Shown here: piece after piece, positions 8,182-17,191 of the stretch
Numbering within the stretch: the first letter of the stretch is position 1
Layout of the letters: each line of letters begins with the position of its first letter
Assembly: GCA_002490465.1 (NCBI GenBank)
Contig: DKUB01000058.1
Span: 103,614 to 167,613 of the forward strand
Direction of reading: 5' to 3'
Source: Lachnoclostridium sp. UBA7215
GTDB taxonomy: Bacteria > Bacillota > Clostridia > Lachnospirales > Lachnospiraceae
DNA length: 64,000 nucleotides
Notes under the pieces: model-generated
Told to the model about the DNA's origin: nothing
The model's input: the letters and a program-made list of their open reading frames with translations, nothing else
The model's database searches: none
Made by a program: the position numbers and the translations under genes

Positions 8182-8233
8182 ATTTTCCTCCAAATATGCA
8201 ATTAAGCATTCGCAAATAACTGTTACTAATTAT

Positions 8234-8262
8234 ATTATAGCACATCATTGGAAGAAAAACAA
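8234..8262 (-). promoter_or_regulatory. Promoter of the xer-like gene
   Basis: On the minus strand TTGTTT (8262-8257) and TATAAT (8239-8234) are 17 bp apart, with the xer ATG about 50 bases downstream. Confidence 0.6.
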
Positions 8263-8309
8263 CAACTTTTTGAAAAACTGGAGTTTGTCCAAGAGTTAGA
8301 AGGATGTTC

Positions 8310-8341
8310 AAAAATACCCCGCCACAATCAAATGACGGGGC
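8310..8341 (-). terminator. Terminator after the PepSY gene
   Basis: On the minus strand, just after the PepSY stop, GCCCCGTCA...TGTGGCGGGGT forms a GC-rich stem (CCCCG/CGGGG core) followed by ATTTTTG. It ends the minus-strand transcript before the xer promoter. Confidence 0.7.
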
Positions 8342-8363
8342 AACTTGGTTTTTATTACATAAA

Positions 8364-9083
8364 TCAGTCATCTATATCAACATCATACTCCATAATCTTT
8401 CCGGTCTTTGCATTTATCTTTAACTCATATTCCATTCCATCTTTCACCATTTCAATTTCATATACAGGGATGCCGTCATCCATATCAAATTCAGCCTTAG
8501 TAAATTGACCACCCGGAACTTTTTTCATCGCAATAGATTTTGCTTTTGACAGACCTATATATTTGCTGGATGAATTGGCGGTGCTTTGCGTAATTTCCCA
8601 ACCGTATTCCACTAATTTGGCATTATACGCATTATAAGAAAGTTCATATTTCTTATTTCCCTTTTTTAACGTCACATCATATTCGGGTTTGTGTAAGTCA
8701 CTGTCAAATTTCACATGGATGACTTTTGCATTCTTTACTTTTTTTACTGCTTTTGCACGAATTTTGGATGCACTGATTTTCTTTGTTTTGGAAGAACCTA
8801 TATATGCTAATTCCCATTCAAATTTCATTAACTTACCATCTGAAGCACGATATTCCAAATTATATTCACGTTTTCCCTTATGAAGCTCCACATCATAAAC
8901 AAGAGCCCCCTTATCATAATCAGTATCAACCTCTGTAACCACAGCCCCTTTTACTTTGTTCTTTGCAAGTTTTTTTGCTGCTGCAACACCACTGATTTTT
9001 TTAGCCTCTGCACTTATTGGAAAAATAGTTGCCATACTGCAAAGAGCAATTGCTGTTAATGCCATAAAACGTTTTGCTTTCAT
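8364..9083 (-). CDS. Secreted PepSY-domain protein with three repeats
   Basis: The 239-residue exported protein has a signal peptide (KRFMALTAIALCSMATIF, ending SAEA) and three consecutive PepSY-like units of ~70 residues. Each has an opening helix with (A/S)K(A/S)(I/K)(R/A)xKAxKKV or similar, a central D-rich strand pair (VDTDYDKG, VKFDSDLHKP, AEFDMDDGIP), a strand of the type YDVELHKGKREYNLEYRA and a closing K(L/I)MEYxxDI. PepSY domains are thought to bind or inhibit extracellular peptidases or to sense envelope conditions; no specific partner is evident. The longest ORF starts at a TTG at 9116, but AAGGAGGA precedes the ATG at 9083. It lies 41 bases after the penicillin-binding protein gene and may be cotranscribed with it. 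A terminator follows. Confidence 0.82.
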   Translation of the reverse strand: MKAKRFMALTAIALCSMATIFPISAEAKKISGVAAAKKLAKNKVKGAVVTEVDTDYDKGALVYDVELHKGKREYNLEYRASDGKLMKFEWELAYIGSSKTKKISASKIRAKAVKKVKNAKVIHVKFDSDLHKPEYDVTLKKGNKKYELSYNAYNAKLVEYGWEITQSTANSSSKYIGLSKAKSIAMKKVPGGQFTKAEFDMDDGIPVYEIEMVKDGMEYELKINAKTGKIMEYDVDIDD

Positions 9084-9124
9084 GTTACATTCCTCCTTAT
9101 CTCTCTTTAGAAGCAATTAAAATA

Positions 9125-12019
9125 TTATTCTAATACCGGGTCTGTCGGAACCGGCGTTGTATCAGCTGGATAATCACCCGGGTCTATATCATTATCATCT
9201 GAAGGGCCTGGCGGTATAACCGGATTTTCCGGTACTGTCGGCAATTTTTTTGCCCTGGATACTGCCGCATTAAAGGATGATTTTAGAGATTCGTATTCGG
9301 AATATCCCTCTACACGGGCAAGGGCCTTTTTGCCATCACGGATTAAAAGTTTTGTTACTTTTGAATAATAGGAACGTTTATTCAATGCATTAATATACCA
9401 CTGAGCCTTTTTTATCCGATTTTTCTTCAAAGTATCCTTTGCCTTATTGGCAGCGTCCTCTGCGTCTATCTTCTGCTGTTTCTGCTTTTCCTCTATCTGT
9501 TGCTGCTGATATTCTTCGATTGCCTTCTGCCATTTGTTTACCACCTCCTTATTAAGGGAGTTAAACTTTGCAGCGGCTCTCTCTTTAAAAGGAGTTTGCT
9601 CATATTCATCCGGAATTTCATCAATTACTGCTAACACCTTATTGTATTCCTTTTCAAAATTCATAGCAGTTTTCGCATTTTTTATTTTATAGTCCTCAAA
9701 GGCCGAGACAACATTTTCCGCTTCCTTCTTTGTATTAATCAGCTCATAATCCTTTTCCCATTCCGTTTTTCGCTCAAGATTCAATCGTGAATAATAATCG
9801 TAGCCGCCTGGCCGCTGGCTATAATAACGTTTTTTTGCGGAATACCTGATTGTTTTTGAATTTCCTGTAAGTTTACCGCCAGAAACTCTACGAAGTTCAA
9901 TGGTGTGCGGAATTTCAAAGTTTTGCTTTGATAATTTTTTATGAACCTGATTCATAAATGTTGACCATATTCTAAGTGGGTACGAATTTCCATACATTCC
10001 AGGCATAACCCGTGGAGTGTCATAGCCAATCCATACTGCTGTTGTATAATAGGCACTGAATCCACAAAACCAGGCATCCTTACTGCTGTTTGTTGTACCA
10101 GTCTTACCAGCATAAATCTGATTATCATTATAGGCTGAGTGGGCTGTTCCATAACCATCAGCAAAAGTCCCCTGAAGCATGTCCTTTAAAATAAAGGATG
10201 TATCTGCCGAATATACTTCTGACTCGCTTTCTTCCAGTTCCGGTGCTGTATATAGCGTTCCATGTGTGTCATGCTCTATTTTTGTAAGACAGGTTCTTGA
10301 ACTTAACATTCCATCATTTGCAATTGTTGCATAACCACGACACATATTATTTACTGTAACACCATTTGTAAATCCCCCGAGAGAAATGGCAGGTGCATAC
10401 TTATCTGCATAAGAAAGTGAAGTAAAACGCAATTTATCCAAATAACTTAACGACGTCTCAATACCTGATTTCTTAAATACCTGAAAAGCAATTGTATTTT
10501 TGCTTCTTGAAAGTGCTTCCCGGGCTGTCATATTTGCACCTGAATAACCACCCCCGCTGTTTGCCGGACTGTAGCTTTTTTTATCGCCGCTGTCCCAATA
10601 AACCTTCCTGTCATAAAACCGACTGGAACCATTAATAATTCCATTATCAATCGCCGGCCCATAATCCAAGAGAGGTTTTATGGTACTGCCAGGCTGTCTG
10701 GCAGATAAAAAGGCTCTGTTATACTGGTCACTCCTGCTTCGTCCCCCTACTACAGCAACAACAAACTGTGTCTGGTTATCAATACACATGGCTGCGCTTT
10801 GAAGTGCGTATTTTTTTGTCTTCTTATCTTTCTCAGTAAAGGAGGACAGGGAATCCGATACTGATTTCTGAAGTTTTTTCTGCAGATTCTGATCCAGTGA
10901 TGTATAGAGTTTATAACCACCGGCACGGATTTCTGCAGATTTCTGTCTATATAATCTAGTATATTTCTGTTTGTACTCCTCTTCCTCCTGCTTTGTGTCA
11001 AAGGAATACTGGAATACAAATCCGTCCTGCACCATCAACTGCTGGGCAGCGCAGTCTATCGCATAGCTCATCATATAATTTTCTGATGTAGCTGTCGTAT
11101 CAACACCTACTATAGTAATTTCTTCTTTTTTTGCCTGACGATATTCTTTTTTTGTAATATATCCCTCGGAGAGCATATTATCTAACACCTGAATTTTCTT
11201 CTGGGTGGCATATTTCATACTCGCAATAGGATTGTAATTATTGGGACTGTTGGATATCCCACAGAGCATAGCTGCCTGGGCAAGACTCACCTCACTGGCA
11301 GAGCACCCAAAATAGAACCGACAGGCAGTTTCCACACCATAACAGCGATTCCCATAAAAATTGCTATTACAATAAAACTCCATAATATCGGCTTTACTGA
11401 ATTTTTTCTCAAGAGTTGGTGCTAAGAGCACTTCTGTCAGTTTTCGGCTGAATGTCTGCTCTTGTGTCAACATATTATTTTTAATAACCTGCTGCGTAAT
11501 CGTACTTCCTCCCTGCGTAATCTCTTTTTTTGTAATAAGCGATAAAGCAGCGCGGGTAATGGATTGTAAATCAACGCCTCCATGCTGCATAAAACGCTTA
11601 TCTTCTGTCGCAATATATCCGTATTGAATATAGGGAGAAATTCTGTTAATTTTAATATATCGGTAAGAACCACTGTCTATTTCACCAATTTTTTTGTCGT
11701 TTTTGTCATAGACAACAGTATTGGCAAGCATATGAAAACTGTTTTCATTCATATTTGATAATTTTTCGTATGCCGTCTCTGCCGCCTCTTCGTATATAGG
11801 CATAATTCTGGCATAAGCAATACCGAAAAAAATACCGGCACACAGCAGTAGAATAATAAGTATATTCAGAATAAGACTGGAGAAATGGATACAAAATAAA
11901 ATCAGTTTATAAAGAAACCAGAAAGGAAACGTTAGTACACGGAAAACAACATACAGAGCACGATGCGTCCTGAAAAACTCACGGATGCGCTGTATGATGT
12001 CACGGATTTTTGTCTTCAT
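9125..12019 (-). CDS. Class A penicillin-binding protein (PBP1A type)
   Basis: This bifunctional enzyme polymerises and cross-links peptidoglycan. Of 964 residues, a cytoplasmic start and one transmembrane helix (about 33-72) lead into a GT51 glycosyltransferase domain (TEDKRFMQHGGVD, TQGGSTITQQVIKN, CNSNFYGNRCYGVETA). A transpeptidase domain follows with SxxK in PGSTIKPLLDYG, SxN in LSRSKNTIAF and KTGT in YAGKTGTTNSSKDAW. After residue ~730 comes an unusual ~230-residue extension: a lysine/glutamate/glutamine-rich coiled coil (IEEYQQQQIEEKQKQQKI), then a Pro/Asp-rich acidic end (PGPSDDNDIDPGDYP). The extension would lie outside the cell. The start overlaps the upstream membrane-protein gene by 20 bases. 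Confidence 0.93.
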   Translation of the reverse strand: MKTKIRDIIQRIREFFRTHRALYVVFRVLTFPFWFLYKLILFCIHFSSLILNILIILLLCAGIFFGIAYARIMPIYEEAAETAYEKLSNMNENSFHMLANTVVYDKNDKKIGEIDSGSYRYIKINRISPYIQYGYIATEDKRFMQHGGVDLQSITRAALSLITKKEITQGGSTITQQVIKNNMLTQEQTFSRKLTEVLLAPTLEKKFSKADIMEFYCNSNFYGNRCYGVETACRFYFGCSASEVSLAQAAMLCGISNSPNNYNPIASMKYATQKKIQVLDNMLSEGYITKKEYRQAKKEEITIVGVDTTATSENYMMSYAIDCAAQQLMVQDGFVFQYSFDTKQEEEEYKQKYTRLYRQKSAEIRAGGYKLYTSLDQNLQKKLQKSVSDSLSSFTEKDKKTKKYALQSAAMCIDNQTQFVVAVVGGRSRSDQYNRAFLSARQPGSTIKPLLDYGPAIDNGIINGSSRFYDRKVYWDSGDKKSYSPANSGGGYSGANMTAREALSRSKNTIAFQVFKKSGIETSLSYLDKLRFTSLSYADKYAPAISLGGFTNGVTVNNMCRGYATIANDGMLSSRTCLTKIEHDTHGTLYTAPELEESESEVYSADTSFILKDMLQGTFADGYGTAHSAYNDNQIYAGKTGTTNSSKDAWFCGFSAYYTTAVWIGYDTPRVMPGMYGNSYPLRIWSTFMNQVHKKLSKQNFEIPHTIELRRVSGGKLTGNSKTIRYSAKKRYYSQRPGGYDYYSRLNLERKTEWEKDYELINTKKEAENVVSAFEDYKIKNAKTAMNFEKEYNKVLAVIDEIPDEYEQTPFKERAAAKFNSLNKEVVNKWQKAIEEYQQQQIEEKQKQQKIDAEDAANKAKDTLKKNRIKKAQWYINALNKRSYYSKVTKLLIRDGKKALARVEGYSEYESLKSSFNAAVSRAKKLPTVPENPVIPPGPSDDNDIDPGDYPADTTPVPTDPVLE

Positions 12020-12491
12020 TTAATCGCCTCTCTCTCCTTATTTTCCAATTTTTTATTTTATCATGAATAAGTTTATATATTCTCAGTATACAACAAATAT
12101 TTACCAACATTAAAATCCAATTCAACCAATTTCTAAAAAAGAAAGTATCAAAAATAACATACTCTGGTGCCAAAGTATTTACAAATATCGTAAGTTCACT
12201 CCCTTTTTCACTGGACAATCCGAAAAAGGGTTGAAGAACAAAAAATTTATCAGCTGTATACGTTGTTCCGTTGTATTTATATTGCAGTTCTACCATCGGA
12301 ATAATCAACAAATAAAGATCTGTTTTTTCCTCCACAACAACCGCTGTTGCTTTTTCGTAATGGGAATGATTGAACAAATAACATGTGCTGTCAAAATTCA
12401 ACACCAGTAACAACAATAATACTAGCAGCCAAACGCTGAGAGGACGGAGAATCTTATTAACACGAATTACATTTCGTTTTTTTTCTTTCAC
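12000..12491 (-). CDS. Small membrane protein, DUF3592-like
   Basis: The 163-residue protein has two predicted transmembrane helices (VWLLVLLLLLVLNF near residue 20 and LNWILMLVNICCILRIY near 130). They flank an extracytoplasmic strand-rich region with TAVVVEEKTDLYLLIIPMVE, YKYNGTTYTADK and a later EYVIFD. That layout, a soluble beta domain between two helices with a xVxYxYNGxxYxA pattern, resembles DUF3592-type proteins of unknown function. The C-terminus is strongly basic (KIRRERRLNEDKNP). The 3' end overlaps the start of the penicillin-binding protein gene by 20 bases, so translation is probably coupled, hinting at an envelope-linked role. Function is not known. Confidence 0.65.
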   Translation of the reverse strand: MKEKKRNVIRVNKILRPLSVWLLVLLLLLVLNFDSTCYLFNHSHYEKATAVVVEEKTDLYLLIIPMVELQYKYNGTTYTADKFFVLQPFFGLSSEKGSELTIFVNTLAPEYVIFDTFFFRNWLNWILMLVNICCILRIYKLIHDKIKNWKIRRERRLNEDKNP

Positions 12492-12532
12492 AACAGATCC
12501 CCGCCCTTTCTTTGAAGTTAAACCGTATTGTA

Positions 12533-12781
12533 TTAATCCATTGATTCTTCATCTTCTGCATCAATTTTAATAGCACTCGCAGAGAATTCATCAATAGCAA
12601 CTGATAAAGGTTTTGGACAGGTCACTGTTTCTACCAGCGGCTCTGAACCCGCAATAATCTGACGCGCTCTCTTTGCGGTTGCTAAAACAATAGAATAACG
12701 GCTGTTTACAACAGGCTGTTCCCCCTGCTCTACCTCACTGTTCGCAATATTCATAAGATCTGTATAAGATGGGTGTAACAT
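12533..12781 (-). CDS. rpoZ: RNA polymerase omega subunit
   Basis: The 82-residue protein matches the omega subunit: it opens MLHPSYTDLMNIANSE and contains the conserved helix SRYSIVLATAKRARQIIAG followed by the KPLSVAIDEF segment. Omega wraps the C-terminal part of beta' and stabilises RNA polymerase. AAGGAG precedes the ATG. It follows lepB and gmk in the common Bacillota order yicC-remA-gmk-rpoZ, here with a signal peptidase gene inserted between gmk and rpoZ. The C-terminal tail is acidic. Confidence 0.93.
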   Translation of the reverse strand: MLHPSYTDLMNIANSEVEQGEQPVVNSRYSIVLATAKRARQIIAGSEPLVETVTCPKPLSVAIDEFSASAIKIDAEDEESMD

Positions 12782-12826
12782 AAAAATACTCCTTTCCTGA
12801 TTGTTATTTTATGACAAATTTATACA

Positions 12827-13441
12827 TTAATCCGGTATTCCAAATTTATCTAAAGGCCAAATTCGCAGAAAAACTTTTCCGGCTATATTCTCAAATTTCA
12901 CCGGCCCCGGTCCTTCTAACGGATCATCCGGCAGATACCGGCTGTCAATACTTGCTGTCCTGTGGTCACCGAGTACAAAGTATTCATCATCACCTAATAC
13001 ATAGGGCTCTTTTGCAATTCCCTCATTATCCATCGCATCTTTGGCATAGGGATCATCAATCTTTTCGCCGTTTATAAAAATTTCGTTGTCTTTTATCTGG
13101 ATTGTCTCACCCGGAAGCCCGAAAATTCTTTTAACATAAAATTCTTCTACGTCCCTTCCCTTAGGATAAAACACAATAATATCATACCTTTTGGGATCTG
13201 TAAAACGATAAGAAATTTTATCAATTAACAGACTCTCTTCATCCTGTAGAGTATCCTGCATGGAATCGCCGCTCACAACAGTCCTCTGCACAACATAATT
13301 TGGTACGACATAGACACAGACAAAAATAAGTGCAACATATATCAGCCCTTCTATAATATAGCTCAGCGGAGAACGCTTCTTCGGAGAACTGCCTTCCAAA
13401 TTTATTTCCCCTGTACTTTTAATTTCTGGTTCCTTTTCCAT
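12827..13441 (-). CDS. lepB: Type I signal peptidase, copy 1
   Basis: This membrane-bound serine protease removes signal peptides from secreted proteins. The 204-residue form has a short cytoplasmic N-terminus, one transmembrane helix (LIYVALIFVCVYVVPNYV), the nucleophile Ser in VVSGDSMQDTL, the general base Lys in FYVKRIFGLPGE and the box VLGDHRTASIDSRYL. A TTG at 13465 would extend it into gmk, but AAAGGAG lies upstream of the ATG at 13441 (spacing 12, rather long), so that ATG is preferred. It lies 4 bases after gmk and 45 bases before rpoZ. It is one of three type I signal peptidase genes in the window, and its catalytic dyad is intact. Confidence 0.92.
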   Translation of the reverse strand: MEKEPEIKSTGEINLEGSSPKKRSPLSYIIEGLIYVALIFVCVYVVPNYVVQRTVVSGDSMQDTLQDEESLLIDKISYRFTDPKRYDIIVFYPKGRDVEEFYVKRIFGLPGETIQIKDNEIFINGEKIDDPYAKDAMDNEGIAKEPYVLGDDEYFVLGDHRTASIDSRYLPDDPLEGPGPVKFENIAGKVFLRIWPLDKFGIPD

Positions 13442-13445
13442 GGTG

Positions 13446-14078
13446 TCAATAATCTCCTTTCGCAAACTGCAGTAAATCGTTTTCTATCGCTTGTATCTGT
13501 TCTCCGCAGTTTTTTACTTTACAGTGCTGATGCTGTATCATCATGTGTACATCTAATACCGCTTTTTCAAGTTCATCATTTACAACAATATAGTCATAAG
13601 ATTTCATGTAAGAAGCTTCTTCACAGGCGTGGCTGAGACGTTTGTTAATTTCTTCCGGTGTCTCCGTCCCCCGTCCAATCAAACGTCTTTTCAGCTCATC
13701 TGCATTTGGCGGTGTAATAAACAGAAGCAACGCATCCGGAAACTGCTCTTTTACAAGCATTCCTCCCTGCATTTCAATCTCAAGCAGAACATCCTTACCC
13801 TCCATCAACTGTTTTTCAACTGCTTCTCTCGGCGTCCCATAATAGTTGCCAACATATTCTGCCCATTCAATCAGCTCCTCCTTTTGTATCATAGCCTCAA
13901 AGGAGTCTCTTGTATGAAAGAAGTAATCACTCCCGTCAATTTCTCCTTTCCTTGGCTTTCTGGTCGTAGCCGAAACAGAAAGAAAATATGGAAACCGTGC
14001 AACCAGCTCCTTCATAATCGTCCCTTTACCCGCCCCGGAAAAACCGGAAATAACCGTTAAAATGCCTTTATTCGCCAT
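13446..14078 (-). CDS. gmk: Guanylate kinase
   Basis: This enzyme phosphorylates GMP to GDP with ATP, an essential nucleotide-salvage and signalling step. The 210-residue protein has the P-loop GFSGAGKGTIMKEL at residues ~12-25, the GMP-binding segment SVSATTRKPRKGEIDGSDYF and the lid region GRGTETPEEINKRL. All are standard for Gmk. It starts 4 bases after remA, and lepB follows 4 bases later, so the cluster is a compact operon. The C-terminal 20 residues run past the usual end but remain compatible with the family. Confidence 0.95.
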   Translation of the reverse strand: MANKGILTVISGFSGAGKGTIMKELVARFPYFLSVSATTRKPRKGEIDGSDYFFHTRDSFEAMIQKEELIEWAEYVGNYYGTPREAVEKQLMEGKDVLLEIEMQGGMLVKEQFPDALLLFITPPNADELKRRLIGRGTETPEEINKRLSHACEEASYMKSYDYIVVNDELEKAVLDVHMMIQHQHCKVKNCGEQIQAIENDLLQFAKGDY

Positions 14079-14082
14079 GAGC

Positions 14083-14331
14083 CTATCTCCTCTCCTCTTC
14101 TGCGTTCATGCGGGCCGCAATGGTCTCTGGCAAAAGCGAGGACAAAACAAGCAAATGATTGTCCATAACAAGAACCGCTTTTGTTTTTCTTCCACAGGTA
14201 CCGTCAATCGCATTTCCGTTATCTTTTGCATTTTGTATCATTCGTTTTACCGGTGCTGCATCCGGACTGACAATACTGTATACCTTATCGCTGTTTACTA
14301 CATTTCCAAAACCAATATTGACAAAATGCAT
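14083..14331 (-). CDS. remA: RemA/DUF370 family DNA-binding regulator
   Basis: The 82-residue protein matches RemA of Bacillus (DUF370) along its length: NIGFGNVVNSDKVYSIVSPD, APVKRMIQNAKD, IDGTCGRKTKAVLVMDNHL and VLSSLLPETIAARM. RemA is a ring-forming DNA-binding activator of extracellular-matrix and osmoprotection genes in Bacillus; its role in Clostridia is less clear. The longest ORF begins at an ATG at 14355 that overlaps the yicC stop (ATGA), but alignment to the family and GAGGAG just upstream favour the ATG at 14331, although the spacing is short (about 3 bases). The yicC-remA-gmk order is conserved in Bacillota. Confidence 0.9.
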   Translation of the reverse strand: MHFVNIGFGNVVNSDKVYSIVSPDAAPVKRMIQNAKDNGNAIDGTCGRKTKAVLVMDNHLLVLSSLLPETIAARMNAEEERR

Positions 14332-14351
14332 AGTCTCCTCTTTTCTGCGTC

Positions 14352-15251
14352 TCATTCTATATTCTGAATCTGTTCCCGAATTTTCTCGATTTCAGTTTTT
14401 AACTGAATCCCCATGTCCGAAATAGCAATATCCGCTGCTTTCGACAAAATCGTATTGGACTCACGGTTCATTTCCTGTACAATAAAATCTAATTTTCTTC
14501 CGATATTTTCTCCTTCGTCCATTGTCTGCTTCATATGTAAAATATGAGTTCTCAGACGAACAGTCTCTTCGTCCGTACAGATTTTATCTGCATAAACAAC
14601 CAGTTCCGTTGCCAGAACACCTTCATCCACATTCGTATCCTGTAATAATGCTGTTACTTTTTCCCTCAGTCTTTTCCGGTGCTCCTCCAAAACTTCCGGA
14701 CTTCTTTTTTCTATTTGTTCTACAAGAGAGAGCAAAAAATCCAGTTTCCCTGTCAAATCCTCATAGAGTTTTCCACCCTCTGTTTTCCTGCTGGAAACAA
14801 ATTGTCTGCCAGCATCGGACACAGCTTTTTCCATTAACTTTGCAAGCTGGCCCTCATCAAGTTCCGGTTCGTCCATCGTAAAAACTTCCGGAAACCGGGA
14901 GAGCTGGTAAGCATTTATCGTATTATCCAGCATAAATTCATGCGAAAGCTGGCGAATTCCTATTAAATAAGCATTTGCCACTTCGGGATTATACCGGATT
15001 CCGGCACTCATTCCTGCCATATCCTCTAACCCCACATAGACATCCACCTTACCCCGGTTTATAAAGTTCTTTAACTGATTGCGTATTATTGACTCAAAAT
15101 AATTCAATTTCCTTGGGAGACGGATCGATATATCACAATAACGGTGGTTTACTGATTTTATTTCAACCGTAATTTTATAATCTTCACTGGATGCTTCTCC
15201 CCTGCCAAAGCCAGTCATACTTTGAATCCCTTTATCCGTGTGAATATTCAA
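14352..15251 (-). CDS. yicC: YicC/YloC-family endoribonuclease
   Basis: The 299-residue protein begins IQSMTGFGRGEASSEDYKI, the hallmark of YicC/YloC proteins. It carries NHRYCDISIRLPRKLNYFE and the C-terminal MNRESNTILSKAADIAISD motif. Family members are endoribonucleases that act in RNA turnover. The start is a TTG at 15251 placed 6 bases after GGAGG; the alternative ATG at 15218 lacks such a site. A strong promoter (TTGACT, 17 bp, TATAAT) lies 40-65 bases upstream. The gene leads the yicC-remA-gmk-lepB-rpoZ cluster. Confidence 0.92.
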   Translation of the reverse strand: MNIHTDKGIQSMTGFGRGEASSEDYKITVEIKSVNHRYCDISIRLPRKLNYFESIIRNQLKNFINRGKVDVYVGLEDMAGMSAGIRYNPEVANAYLIGIRQLSHEFMLDNTINAYQLSRFPEVFTMDEPELDEGQLAKLMEKAVSDAGRQFVSSRKTEGGKLYEDLTGKLDFLLSLVEQIEKRSPEVLEEHRKRLREKVTALLQDTNVDEGVLATELVVYADKICTDEETVRLRTHILHMKQTMDEGENIGRKLDFIVQEMNRESNTILSKAADIAISDMGIQLKTEIEKIREQIQNIE

Positions 15252-15289
15252 TTGAAACCTCCAATAATATAAATAACATATGCCACTTC

Positions 15290-15318
15290 ATTATAGCCCA
15301 CAATACAGTATAAGTCAA
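15290..15318 (-). promoter_or_regulatory. Promoter of the yicC operon
   Basis: On the minus strand TTGACT (15318-15313) and TATAAT (15295-15290) are 17 bp apart. It is arranged back to back with the rqcH promoter on the other strand, only about 10 bp apart. Confidence 0.75.
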
Positions 15319-15327
15319 GATTTTGCA

Positions 15328-15356
15328 TTGGCATAGATTTTAAATTGTGTTATAAT
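15328..15356 (+). promoter_or_regulatory. Promoter of rqcH
   Basis: TTGGCA (15328-15333) and TATAAT (15351-15356) are 17 bp apart, 54 bases before the rqcH ATG. It is divergent from the yicC promoter. Confidence 0.7.
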
Positions 15357-15409
15357 ATTTTCCTGTAAATTAAATGCTTAAGAAATAAATATGAAATGGA
15401 GAATAAAAG

Positions 15410-17191
15410 ATGGCTTTTGACGGAGTAACCATTGCTGCCCTCGTAAATGAATTAAATATGGCATTACAGGACGGTCATATACAAAAAATTGCCCAGCCGG
15501 AAACGGATGAGCTTTTAATAACAATAAAAAATAACCGGACAAACTACAAACTTAAATTGTCTGCCAGTGCAACTCTTCCCTTGTTCCACCTGACAGAAAC
15601 ACCAAAATCTTCTCCGCTTACAGCACCGAATTTCTGCATGGTTTTGCGAAAACATTTAAATGGAGCCAGAATTCTCGCCATTGAACAAATGGGACTGGAA
15701 CGTGTTGTCCGCATCGACATGGAGAATTTAAATGAACTGGGCGATATGGTAACTCGTTACCTGTATATAGAAATCATGGGAAAACACAGCAATATTATCT
15801 TTGTCGATGAAAATAACCGGATTATCGACAGTATAAAACACATAAACGGGATGGTAAGCTCTGTACGCGAGGTCCTTCCCGGCAAAGATTATTTTATCCC
15901 CAACACAAAAAACAAAAGAAATCCTTTTGAAGTTACAACAGAGATATGGAATAAAGAATTGTTCCACAAACCAGTTTCCATTGCTAAAATGTTATATGGC
16001 AATATTACCGGGTTTAGTTCTGTTATGGCACATGAAATTGCCTTTCGGAGCCGTCTGGATGGGGATATGCCGACAGCCTCCCTGAATGGAAACGGGAAAT
16101 CCGCCCTTATATCGCAGTTCCGTTTGCTGACAGAGCAAATCAAAAGTGGAAGCTTTTCCCCCTGCATTGTATTTGACGGGCCGCTTCCTCTTGAATTTTC
16201 CGCCATTCCGCTGACAATGTATGAGGGAAAACAGACAAAGTCCCTGCCCTCCATGTCACAGGTAGTCGAGACTTTTTATGGAGAAAAGGAAGCAATCGGA
16301 CGGATTCGACAAAAATCAGCAGATTTACGGAAAAGCGTTACAACACTTTTAGAGCGCTGCTACAAGAAAATGGAACTGCAGGAAAAGCAATTAAGAGATA
16401 CCAAAAAAAAAGATAAATTTAAAATATACGGGGAACTGATAAACACTTACGGCTATCAGCTCGACAGTACAGATACTTCCCTCACCTGCATCAATTATTA
16501 TGACAATGAAGAAATCACGATACCAATTGACAACACCCGTACTGCCTCAGAAAATGCCAATCATTATTTCAATAAATACAATAAAATGAAGCGGACATTT
16601 GAAGCAGTCACGGAGCAAAAAAAAGAAAACCTGGACACCATCGACCATCTGGAATCCATTCTCACAGAGCTGGATATTGCCAGACGGGAAGAGGATCTGC
16701 AGTATATCAGGCAGGAGCTCTCCGACAGCGGCTATACAAAGAAACATTCTGCCGGAAACAAAAAACAGCGGAAGATGCCAAAGAGCAAACCGCTCCACTT
16801 TATCTCCTCTGACGGTTATGATATATATGTGGGAAAAAACAATTTCCAAAATGATGAACTGACATTTAAGATGGCGTCTGGAAGCGACTGGTGGTTTCAC
16901 GCCAAGCAGATGCCTGGCTCACACGTTCTTGTGAAATGCCACGGTGAGGAGCCACCGATTCGTACTTTTGAGGAAGCCGCCAGCTTAGCTGCCTATTTTT
17001 CCAAGGGCCGGGGAAGTGAGAAACTGGAAATTGACTACACGCAGAAAAAAAATGTAAAAAAACCAAGCGGGGGCAAACCGGGATTTGTAGTGTATTATAC
17101 CAACTATTCCATAATGGCATCTTCCCACATTGAGGGAATTCAGTGCGCAGACGCTTCGGATTCCGTTTTTTTGGAAAGGAGTTATCTGTAA
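15410..17191 (+). CDS. rqcH: RqcH (Rqc2/NEMF homologue, NFACT family)
   Basis: RqcH binds obstructed 50S subunits carrying peptidyl-tRNA and adds C-terminal alanine tails that mark the chain for degradation. The 593-residue protein has the expected parts: an NFACT-N domain starting MAFDGVTIAALVNELN with NFCMVLRKHLNGARI and EIMGKHSNIIFVDENN; a central helical coiled-coil region (~265-430); and a C-terminal NFACT-R domain with SGSDWWFHAKQMPGSHVLVK and a basic tail. Older annotations call this family fibronectin-binding protein FbpA. It has its own promoter and is followed with TAATG overlap by a PHP phosphatase gene. YlmH, a proposed partner in the same pathway, is at 210. Confidence 0.92.
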   Translation: MAFDGVTIAALVNELNMALQDGHIQKIAQPETDELLITIKNNRTNYKLKLSASATLPLFHLTETPKSSPLTAPNFCMVLRKHLNGARILAIEQMGLERVVRIDMENLNELGDMVTRYLYIEIMGKHSNIIFVDENNRIIDSIKHINGMVSSVREVLPGKDYFIPNTKNKRNPFEVTTEIWNKELFHKPVSIAKMLYGNITGFSSVMAHEIAFRSRLDGDMPTASLNGNGKSALISQFRLLTEQIKSGSFSPCIVFDGPLPLEFSAIPLTMYEGKQTKSLPSMSQVVETFYGEKEAIGRIRQKSADLRKSVTTLLERCYKKMELQEKQLRDTKKKDKFKIYGELINTYGYQLDSTDTSLTCINYYDNEEITIPIDNTRTASENANHYFNKYNKMKRTFEAVTEQKKENLDTIDHLESILTELDIARREEDLQYIRQELSDSGYTKKHSAGNKKQRKMPKSKPLHFISSDGYDIYVGKNNFQNDELTFKMASGSDWWFHAKQMPGSHVLVKCHGEEPPIRTFEEAASLAAYFSKGRGSEKLEIDYTQKKNVKKPSGGKPGFVVYYTNYSIMASSHIEGIQCADASDSVFLERSYL

